A program made the translations under genes and the position numbers. From the NCBI GenBank assembly GCA_903924445.1, contig CAIYBQ010000351.1, forward strand, positions 1 through 5,054: a stretch of 5,054 bases of DNA, in the 5' to 3' direction. The notes under the pieces are model-generated. The model was given only the letters and a program-made list of their open reading frames with translations, had not been told where the DNA came from and did no database searches. Positions 1 through 5,054 of the stretch are shown piece by piece. Position 1 is the stretch's first letter, and each line of letters opens with the position of its first letter. The stretch is from an uncultured Armatimonadota bacterium. GTDB lineage: Bacteria; Armatimonadota; Armatimonadia; Armatimonadales; Armatimonadaceae.

Positions 1-983
1 CCACTGAGGATTGCATCGGGATCCTTGGGTCCACGTGGGAAGACCTCGGCGACCTTTGTCGCGATGGCCTCGGCGATCTCACGGCCATACTTTGGAACGA
101 CCACTGTGGATGCATTGATGCACGATCGGCCACCATTTGCGGAAATCGAAGTCGCGATGACATCGATGTATTCCCGCCAGTTCTCGATGCAGTCATTTCC
201 GATGATGATTTTTGACCAGCCTGGACCGTGGACTTCGACTCCCGGGTTGGATGCATACTTTTGAACCGTTCCAACATCCCCGAAAATGAGTGCGCGCGTG
301 GATGCATCCATGACCGCAGCGCTGCCTTCGTGGTCCGTAGGGTAGAAGGAAAAGGCTTCGGCTGGGACGCCAGCCGCGATGAAGGATTGGATGATCCGAA
401 ATGGGGTCCACGGTTCTTCGCGACCTGGCTTTAGGACAAGAGGTGTTTTCAGGGCAATACTTGGCATCCAGAGCGAATTAACGCCTGGCGAGTTACTCGG
501 TAGAACGACAGCAAGAAAGTTTGCGGTAGGGAAGTAGGCTACAGGGATGCCGTTTTGCTGGCCATGGAGCTTGTCCAGCACATTTAGGCTGAGCCCACGG
601 CTAAGCCCAGCGAGAATCGTTTCGATTTCGGTAAAGACCTGATGGAGCTTTGCCATGTTGCGGCGCACGAGCGAGTGTGGAAGTCCGCTGGTTTCCGAGA
701 GCTGGTGGATGTAATCCTCCGGAGTTTGCAGCTGATCGCCAACCGGAAGGGGCGACTCCATAAAGTGACGCCCTGCTTCATTGGTCATCGCAACCAGGTC
801 TGTTATGGAGAATCCCGCCAGACAGCTACGGTCAAGGCGGCGAAGATCGCGCTTGATCAGCGCTGCATTTGCCTGAGCCACGCGTGCAATGACATCACCG
901 GTGCGAACACTTTTCAGTTCGACATGGTCATAGGATGCGTACTCTACACCCTTGCGGAGGACAGGAATGGTTGGAATGGACAT
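1..983 (-). CDS. Aldehyde dehydrogenase-superfamily enzyme (acyl-adenylate/acyl reductase candidate), C-terminus cut by window edge
   Basis: The frame is open from the ATG at 983-981 to the window edge, giving 327 residues of a protein usually 400-500 long. Landmarks of the aldehyde dehydrogenase fold are visible: Asn164 in a PSNSPG segment (oxyanion-hole position), Lys185 in LKPG (cofactor-binding Lys), a Gly-containing FGD turn near 234-236, Glu250 in EVHGPG (possible general-base position), and nucleophile Cys288 in NGGRSCINAS. The helical N-terminal third and the HGPGWSK segment in place of ELGGK look more like LuxC/acyl reductases than classical aldehyde oxidisers; this is a judgement by eye. 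An in-frame TGA lies seven codons upstream, so this ATG is the first possible start, and it has an AAAGGA ribosome site. It is the last visible gene of an operon after an EhpF-like adenylating enzyme and a beta-propeller. I infer it reduces the activated acyl group to an aldehyde with NAD(P)H in the cytoplasm. Superfamily assignment is firm; direction and substrate are not. Confidence 0.88.
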   Translation of the reverse strand, partial: MSIPTIPVLRKGVEYASYDHVELKSVRTGDVIARVAQANAALIKRDLRRLDRSCLAGFSITDLVAMTNEAGRHFMESPLPVGDQLQTPEDYIHQLSETSGLPHSLVRRNMAKLHQVFTEIETILAGLSRGLSLNVLDKLHGQQNGIPVAYFPTANFLAVVLPSNSPGVNSLWMPSIALKTPLVLKPGREEPWTPFRIIQSFIAAGVPAEAFSFYPTDHEGSAAVMDASTRALIFGDVGTVQKYASNPGVEVHGPGWSKIIIGNDCIENWREYIDVIATSISANGGRSCINASTVVVPKYGREIAEAIATKVAEVFPRGPKDPDAILS

Positions 984-991
984 AACGTTGT

Positions 992-997
992 TCCTTT
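992..997 (-). promoter_or_regulatory. Ribosome binding site of the aldehyde dehydrogenase-like gene
   Basis: AAAGGA on the minus strand lies 8 bases before the ATG at 983. It sits in the short gap after the propeller stop codon (TGA at 1004-1002), so this gene has its own initiation signal within the operon. It supports the ATG at 983 as the true start. Confidence 0.65.
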
Positions 998-1001
998 GAT
1001 G

Positions 1002-2168
1002 TCAGGCCAGAACGTGGACCTTGGACAAGGTGCGGGCAACCACTTGGCTGCCGAAGACGCTAAGGGATGCATGGGATTCTTCACCCAGAGGCAGAACGGT
1101 TGGCGTTCCAGGCTGGGCAGTATCGCTGACGCGAATGACTTCGCCTTTTCTGGTGATGTTTAGCATCGCATTTTGCATGTGAATGGGAGATGCAAATGTG
1201 GCATCGGCGATTCGCTCTTGATAAACCGTCGTCCCGGTAGCTGCGTTGACGCGCAGGACGATGCCATTGTCTCCCCAGAAAATGGTGTCTTTACCAATGG
1301 TGAGTGGCGTTGGGACGTAGCTTGTTGCACGGTTTAGGGACCACTTCTGTACCGGTGGACCAGATTTGGCAAGCTCGAAACCGATTGCCAGACGTGAACC
1401 TGCACCGCTACCAGTTGTGACGATGAACATGTCACCATTTCGGGTGACAGCGCCAACACAGCGCTGCGTAAAGGGCGACTCTTTGAGCTGCCAGATTAGC
1501 TCACCCGTAGCGAGGTCGAGCGCCGTGAGTCCGAAGGCGGTGCTAGGGACGATGACCGTATCGCGTCCACCAATTGATGTCACTAGAGGCGCAGCATAAG
1601 GTGCATCCGCAGACATCCGCTTGTGGTGCCACTTCACTTTCCCGGATGCGACATCGATGGCAAAAATCCCACCCATTGCAAAGTCAGGTTCCGCTGCAAC
1701 GATTGCAGTTGTTCCGACGATGGTTGGAGAGGCTCCATGACCATGTTGCGTTGGAAACTTACCCAGGTCCATCGACCAGGTCTTCTTACCCATCAGGGTG
1801 AAGCCAAAGACTTGTAGCTCGCTTGTGCCGGATGGAGCGAGTGCTACACCGCCTTTGGCACATACAACGGGCGTTGTACTGGCAAAAGTATTGAACTCGT
1901 GGCGGTGATACTGCGAGAATGGCGACTTTATCGTCCACTCAATGGCCTTCGTTCCCGGGTTGATGCAGTGGACGAGGTGCTGCCCCGATGTTGCATCCGC
2001 AGTGCAGGTAAACCAACGACCACCTTGTTCCACGATGCTGGCATGGCCGCTCCCCGGGAGGGGGAGCGACCACTTGACCGATTTCAGGTCCGGCGGGCGG
2101 ACCGATGAGGCATCCCCATCGCCACCGGGTCCCCGGAGTCGATTCCATGGGGCTACCTTTTGCAACAT
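1002..2168 (-). CDS. PQQ-like beta-propeller repeat protein, no signal peptide
   Basis: A 388-residue protein built of repeated blades of the PQQ/BamB-like propeller type. Blade motifs of the form (I/L)D-x-A-T/S-G-x-x-x-W recur near residues 69-80, 124-136, 171-183 (IDVASGKVKW), 217-229 (LDLATGELIW), 264-278 and 307-317, which suits a seven- or eight-bladed propeller filling the whole chain. The N-terminus (WNRLRGPGGDG, residues 8-18) resembles the first strand of secreted propellers that normally follows a signal peptide, but only seven residues precede it and no hydrophobic segment exists. The start cannot be moved upstream because the preceding in-frame codon is the TAA of the adenylating enzyme. 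The product is therefore probably cytoplasmic unless exported some other way. Quinone or metal ligands cannot be assigned, so binding of PQQ is not claimed. Its place between an adenylating enzyme and a reductase suggests a scaffold, sensor or structural partner; this is inference only. Confidence 0.87.
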   Translation of the reverse strand: MLQKVAPWNRLRGPGGDGDASSVRPPDLKSVKWSLPLPGSGHASIVEQGGRWFTCTADATSGQHLVHCINPGTKAIEWTIKSPFSQYHRHEFNTFASTTPVVCAKGGVALAPSGTSELQVFGFTLMGKKTWSMDLGKFPTQHGHGASPTIVGTTAIVAAEPDFAMGGIFAIDVASGKVKWHHKRMSADAPYAAPLVTSIGGRDTVIVPSTAFGLTALDLATGELIWQLKESPFTQRCVGAVTRNGDMFIVTTGSGAGSRLAIGFELAKSGPPVQKWSLNRATSYVPTPLTIGKDTIFWGDNGIVLRVNAATGTTVYQERIADATFASPIHMQNAMLNITRKGEVIRVSDTAQPGTPTVLPLGEESHASLSVFGSQVVARTLSKVHVLA

Positions 2169-3251
2169 TTAGTAAACGCCTTCGATGGTCGTAGAGCTCA
2201 GCGCTCCAAATGGACGTACTTCTGCAACACCATCCCATGCAAAGCGGCCAAAAGGCTCACGCCGGATGGCTTCATCCCGCTCTAAGAAGCGTGGCATGAA
2301 GAACTCTTTTGTGAGTGTTGTGAGCTCTACGCGTCCCCATTCGCCATATGGGACGGTCTCTTCGGTTTGGTCTGGATTGACAACCCGGAGAACGGCGCGT
2401 GGCTGAGGCGCATGGTAGGTGATCGAGTACTTGTCGGCTGCGCTGATTGGCCGTGAGCAGGCGAGTCCCATGAGCGTGTTTCCATAGGTTGGGACAAACT
2501 GCGCTCGGTTGTCCAGCACTTCCTCAACGGAGAAGCGCACCGTTTGTGGCGTCATTTGCGTACCGCCGCAGAAGACGCCCTTGATACCGGCATCCGGGAC
2601 ATTGATCAGCTCATCGAGAGCCTCAAGCAAAAGCGGTGTGGTGAATAGACAGGAAATCTTGCGATGCTTGAGAATGACGGCAGCCTGCTCAACACAGTGG
2701 CGCTTGTACTTCTTGGCTGCTTCAAAGTCTTTGTCGGCGATGAGGCGCTTAACCCAGCGTGGATCAAGATCGACGTGATAGCAGGAACCACCACGGTGGT
2801 TTGCGAGATGTTCAATCGCAAGGCGCAGACGACGAGGTCCCGTTGGACCAAGCATCAGCCAGTTGCCACCCTTTGGAAAGAATTCATCATCAAGATGGTC
2901 ACTAAACTCTTCGTAGTCAAACTTGTGGTCATCCCAGCCGATGCGCTGCTTTGGCATCCCGGTGGTTCCACCCGTTTCGAACACAACAAACGGGCGACCT
3001 GTCCATTGCTTGGGTACCCAGCGCTCGTTTTGCTCATCCCGGAGCCACTCATCTTGAAAATGAGGGAATTTAATCAAGTCATCCGCAGATTTGACTTCTT
3101 CCCGCGGGTCCCAGCCAGCGTTTTTCGCCCACTCCAACCAGAATGGACTCCCGGTTTCGGGTGAAAAGTGCCAGTTGATGACATCGACGAGGTGGTTGTC
3201 AAGCTGTGCCTTGGCGGCATCGATTCGCTCTTGGGATACGGGTTCAGACAT
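2169..3251 (-). CDS. Compact adenylate-forming enzyme of the ANL superfamily, EhpF/LuxE/PaaK-like, lacking the C-terminal domain
   Basis: A complete 360-residue protein. The phosphate-binding A3 motif is ETGGTTGMPK (residues 92-101). PTYGNTLMG (254-262) matches the A5 adenine/substrate region. GEWGRVELTTLTKEFFMPRF (303-322) is an A7-like segment, with Arg321 and Asp326 near the usual ribose-binding region. Only about 35 residues follow, so the roughly 100-residue mobile C-terminal domain that drives thioester formation in CoA ligases is absent. This is the known architecture of EhpF (about 41 kDa), proposed to adenylate phenazine-1,6-dicarboxylate so that its partner EhpG can reduce it. LuxE is also short, but its acyl-accepting Cys lies near the C-terminus, and here no Cys occurs after residue 265. 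The likely reaction is carboxylate + ATP to acyl-AMP + PPi in the cytoplasm, with the downstream dehydrogenase-like protein as acceptor. The ATG at 3251 follows a GAGG site and a terminator hairpin. Family is secure; the EhpF-like subtype is likely; the substrate is unknown. Confidence 0.9.
   Translation of the reverse strand: MSEPVSQERIDAAKAQLDNHLVDVINWHFSPETGSPFWLEWAKNAGWDPREEVKSADDLIKFPHFQDEWLRDEQNERWVPKQWTGRPFVVFETGGTTGMPKQRIGWDDHKFDYEEFSDHLDDEFFPKGGNWLMLGPTGPRRLRLAIEHLANHRGGSCYHVDLDPRWVKRLIADKDFEAAKKYKRHCVEQAAVILKHRKISCLFTTPLLLEALDELINVPDAGIKGVFCGGTQMTPQTVRFSVEEVLDNRAQFVPTYGNTLMGLACSRPISAADKYSITYHAPQPRAVLRVVNPDQTEETVPYGEWGRVELTTLTKEFFMPRFLERDEAIRREPFGRFAWDGVAEVRPFGALSSTTIEGVY
2179..2183 (-). 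promoter_or_regulatory. Ribosome binding site of the propeller gene, inside the upstream coding sequence
   Basis: GAAGG on the minus strand lies 10 bases before the propeller ATG (2168) and within the last codons of the adenylating enzyme. The junction reads TAC-TAA-ATG, so stop and start are adjacent. This layout suits translational coupling, with a terminating ribosome restarting at once. Confidence 0.5.
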
Positions 3252-3263
3252 GAGAAGAAATTA

Positions 3264-3267
3264 CCTC
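3264..3267 (-). promoter_or_regulatory. Ribosome binding site of the adenylating enzyme, abutting the terminator U-tract
   Basis: GAGG on the minus strand starts directly after the run of T that ends the upstream hairpin and lies 12 bases before the ATG at 3251. The spacing is longer than ideal. The four bases could also pair with CCUC in the 3' arm of the hairpin, so hairpin state might affect ribosome access; that is speculative. Confidence 0.5.
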
Positions 3268-3303
3268 AAAAAAAAGAGGGGATGACCTTGCGATATCCCC
3301 TCT
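3268..3303 (-). terminator. Rho-independent terminator (possible attenuator) between the symporter gene and the three-gene operon
   Basis: On the minus strand, AGAGGGGAT (3303-3295) and ATCCCCTCT (3283-3275) form a perfect 9-bp stem around an 11-base loop, followed at once by seven more T (3274-3268). On the plus strand the same stem is followed by mixed sequence, so it works only leftward. It lies 20 bases after the symporter stop (TAG, 3326-3324) and should end that transcript. The U-tract stops 16 bases before the next start codon, which leaves no room for a promoter between them. The downstream genes must use read-through, regulated antitermination or a promoter upstream of the hairpin. 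Confidence 0.88.
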
Positions 3304-3323
3304 ATGGTCAATGATTTTCGAAA

Positions 3324-5054
3324 CTACTTCGAAAAGTACTTATCAATCGTGGCTTTGCTTGGTGGCGGCGTGATCAGCGACACCAGAAGCATCAGAAGCG
3401 CAGACCCAACCACCATCGGGAAGACCGGAAGGAATCCGAAAATGGTCACGTTGACGGGTCCTCTGAGGAACATATCACCCAGCTGTGGGAAGATACGTAC
3501 CGCGGTCGGTGGCTTCTTCTTTCCGCCTGGTCCACCAGGACCACCTGCACCCGGACCGCCAGGTCCGCCAGCACCAGGTCCTGCAGGACGCATTCCTTCT
3601 GGGGCGCCGCCTGGAGCACCACCCTGAGCGGTTTGCAGCACAGATGGAGCAGGCGTTGGGCCCTCGCCGGTAACCTGTGGAGTCCCGCCTGGCTGTGCAC
3701 TTGGAGCTACTGCCTGTATGCCGCCTGGCAATGCAGGAGCACCCGCACCCGGGCCGCCACGCATCGCGGATGCCGCGGGGCGCTTTGGAGGCTTAGGTGC
3801 AATCGCATCTGAGATGTTGGTCAAGTGCCAGTTTGCAAAGACACAGCCAACCACCCATACCGTTGCCGCCAGTGCACCCCACTTGGTGGATCGCTTCCAG
3901 AAAAGCGCTGCGAGCATCACTGGTGCAAGCGCCGCAAAGCCAGAGAAGGCAAAGCGAATGGCGAGCTCGAAGATGTTCGCTTTCTCTTTCAGAGCCAGCG
4001 CGATCACGTAGCTTACGAGGCCGATAAGGACGATAAACGTCCGTCCAGCCCATACTTCAGCTTTTGGGCCAAACTTCTTGCGTCCACCATAGTAGGCGAA
4101 GAGGTCTTCCGTAAACACCGTAGACAGTGCGAGGATCTGGGAGTCGGATGCCATTACACAGGCCATGATGCCGGCTCCGAGGACACCCGCAAGAATTGGA
4201 CTGGTGTTTTGTGAAAGCAGGCGGATGATGACATCGTTAGCTTCCGATGGGGAGAGTCCTGGGATAACCTTGCTTGCGACGACGCCGAGGTAGACCGATG
4301 GCAACCAGATCAGCAAGATACAGATTGGGTAGAGGACAACGGTGCGCTTAAAGTGTGTGACCTTTTCAGCGGTCATACACATAATCGCGATGTGAGGGAA
4401 CATGACGGCGCTGAGCGGGATGAACATATAAGAGAAGAACTCTTCCGCTGGCATCCGCTCACGGGTGAGGAGGAAGCTTTGCGGGCCTTCACTGATTGCC
4501 TGCATCGTCGCTGGGAAACCGCCAACACTCTTTGCGATTAATGTAAACGCCGTTACACCAAAGGCAAGGAACAAGACGGTTTGGAAGGTATTGACCCAGG
4601 CCGTTCCGCGCATTCCACCGAAGAAAACATACGCCACAACGGTGATTGCAACGATAGCACCACCGACGGCATATGGAACCTGTCCACCGGAGATTGTTTC
4701 AAGGGTTGAACCGCCGCCCATGACACCAATGATGATGTACGGGACAAGCATCAGGGCGGTTACGATGGCGATAAATGTGCCGATTCCACCGGATTCCCAG
4801 CGGTCACGTAGGAACTGTACCTGCGTGATGTGACCATGCTTTTTACCGAGCGACCACAAACGGGTCCCAATAAGCCAGAGGGTGAGAGGGATGACAATTC
4901 CTGATGAAGATGCCATCAGTGCGTAGACGCCGATACCGCGCTGGTAGGCAAATCCACTCGAGCCCAGAATGGCGACCGCCGTCATATTGGTGCCGAAAAT
5001 GGACAAGAGGAAGACCATTGGTCCCAGTTTTCGACTGGCGACAAAGAAGTCTTC
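3324..5054 (-). CDS. Sodium:solute symporter (SSS/SSF family) with a long Gly/Pro-rich insert, N-terminus cut by window edge
   Basis: The frame is open from the window edge to TAG at 3326-3324. The ATG at 5018 is not the start: the 12 codons before it encode a segment (EDFFVASRKLGP) that forms, with what follows, the conserved D-Y/F-F-x-A-x-R-x-L signature at the start of the second membrane helix in this family. About one helix plus a short N-terminus is therefore missing. Numbering from Met5018 as 1, about a dozen hydrophobic helices are visible (for example 33-52, 83-103, 116-134, 194-213, 226-248, 325-343, 352-373, 380-397, 523-549). Family motifs include GGMRGTAW (134-141) and ASDSQILALS (290-299) followed by TED (303-305). 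Residues about 408-505 form a non-membrane Gly/Pro/Ala-rich insert before the last helix. It should couple Na+ (or H+) entry to uptake of a small organic solute across the inner membrane; the substrate cannot be read from sequence. A terminator follows, so it may be transcribed apart from the downstream enzymes. Confidence 0.93.
   Translation of the reverse strand, partial: EDFFVASRKLGPMVFLLSIFGTNMTAVAILGSSGFAYQRGIGVYALMASSSGIVIPLTLWLIGTRLWSLGKKHGHITQVQFLRDRWESGGIGTFIAIVTALMLVPYIIIGVMGGGSTLETISGGQVPYAVGGAIVAITVVAYVFFGGMRGTAWVNTFQTVLFLAFGVTAFTLIAKSVGGFPATMQAISEGPQSFLLTRERMPAEEFFSYMFIPLSAVMFPHIAIMCMTAEKVTHFKRTVVLYPICILLIWLPSVYLGVVASKVIPGLSPSEANDVIIRLLSQNTSPILAGVLGAGIMACVMASDSQILALSTVFTEDLFAYYGGRKKFGPKAEVWAGRTFIVLIGLVSYVIALALKEKANIFELAIRFAFSGFAALAPVMLAALFWKRSTKWGALAATVWVVGCVFANWHLTNISDAIAPKPPKRPAASAMRGGPGAGAPALPGGIQAVAPSAQPGGTPQVTGEGPTPAPSVLQTAQGGAPGGAPEGMRPAGPGAGGPGGPGAGGPGGPGGKKKPPTAVRIFPQLGDMFLRGPVNVTIFGFLPVFPMVVGSALLMLLVSLITPPPSKATIDKYFSK
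3504..3797 (-). other. Gly/Pro/Ala-rich low-complexity insert within the symporter
   Basis: This stretch encodes about 98 residues dominated by Gly, Pro, Ala, Gln, Ser and Thr, starting PKPPKRPAAS and ending GGKKKPP. The flanks are basic and the rest has almost no charge or hydrophobic run. It separates the helix at residues 380-397 from the last helix at 523-549, numbered from Met5018. Typical family members have only a short loop here. It is in frame and uncorrupted, so it appears to be a disordered loop rather than a frameshift artefact. Confidence 0.8.
3528..3575 (-). repeat. Two tandem 24-bp repeats coding for Gly/Pro octapeptides in the symporter insert
   Basis: Units 3528-3551 and 3552-3575 each encode the same eight residues (GAGGPGGP in protein order). 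They differ at six of 24 bases, and every difference falls on a third codon position. A partial, diverged continuation follows to about 3587 (Pro-Ala-Gly-Pro in protein order). The pattern suggests an old in-frame duplication kept at the protein level, or biased composition that built the same peptide twice. Confidence 0.75.

Noticed and set aside
110..307. Recurrent ATGCAT / GGATGCAT palindromes (at 110, 251 and 302, also 1067)
   Set aside because: They come from repeated Asp/Tyr/Asn-Ala-Ser-type codons in coding sequence. Spacing is irregular and there is no sign of an operator or repeat family.
642..1163. A 173-residue plus-strand open frame
   Set aside because: It lies antisense across the dehydrogenase and propeller genes, both of which have clear family motifs. 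Its protein shows no recognisable domain, so it is a shadow.
2664..3164. A 166-residue plus-strand open frame
   Set aside because: It is wholly antisense to the adenylating enzyme, including the strand opposite its ATP-binding motif, and has no motif of its own.
3307..3312. TTGACC on the minus strand as a -35 box for the reductase operon
   Set aside because: No convincing -10 box lies 16-18 bases downstream; the candidate bases fall inside the terminator stem and loop.
3304..3627. A plus-strand open frame ending in a Pro/Gly-rich peptide
   Set aside because: The Pro/Gly pattern is the complementary read of the symporter's Gly/Pro codons (GGN and CCN are complementary). The frame also begins at the terminator edge, with no ribosome site noted.
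5016..5018. ATG at 5018 as the start of the symporter
   Set aside because: The frame stays open upstream to the window edge, and those 12 codons encode part of a conserved family signature, so this Met is internal.
1..5054. CRISPR array, insertion sequence, tRNA or rRNA
   Set aside because: No regularly spaced direct repeats, terminal inverted repeats, transposase motifs or tRNA-like cloverleaf were seen, and nearly all bases are accounted for by the four genes.

Overview
The window holds four consecutive protein-coding genes, all on the minus strand. Two are cut by the window edges. There are no RNA genes, mobile elements or CRISPR arrays, and no gene-free stretch longer than about 75 bases. 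In transcription order (right to left) the genes are: a sodium:solute symporter (3324-5054, N-terminus cut), a compact adenylate-forming enzyme (2169-3251, complete), a PQQ-type beta-propeller protein without a signal peptide (1002-2168, complete), and an aldehyde dehydrogenase-superfamily enzyme (1-983, C-terminus cut).

The window is bacterial: genes are tightly packed, Shine-Dalgarno-like sites precede the starts, and a Rho-independent terminator is present. Composition looks moderately GC-rich. The W-x-x-x-RGPGGDG opening of the propeller and the Gly/Pro-rich insert in the symporter recall Planctomycetota, Verrucomicrobiota or Armatimonadota. That is an impression of style and cannot be settled from this window.

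The last three genes look like one translationally coupled operon. The adenylating enzyme's TAA stop abuts the propeller ATG with no gap, and 18 bases separate the propeller stop from the dehydrogenase ATG. The adenylating enzyme has the nucleotide-binding motif of the ANL/LuxE/PaaK group but ends where the small C-terminal domain would begin. That is the architecture known for EhpF, which is proposed to work with EhpG in phenazine antibiotic biosynthesis to reduce a carboxylate to an aldehyde through an acyl-adenylate. The last gene fits the reductase half of such a pair. The best reading is a two-part carboxylate reductase (ATP-dependent adenylation, then NAD(P)H reduction) with a cytoplasmic propeller encoded between the halves. 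The substrate is unknown.

The symporter is separated from this operon by a strong hairpin terminator whose U-tract ends 16 bases before the adenylating enzyme's ATG. The three-gene unit must therefore be expressed by read-through or regulated antitermination, or from a promoter inside the symporter gene.
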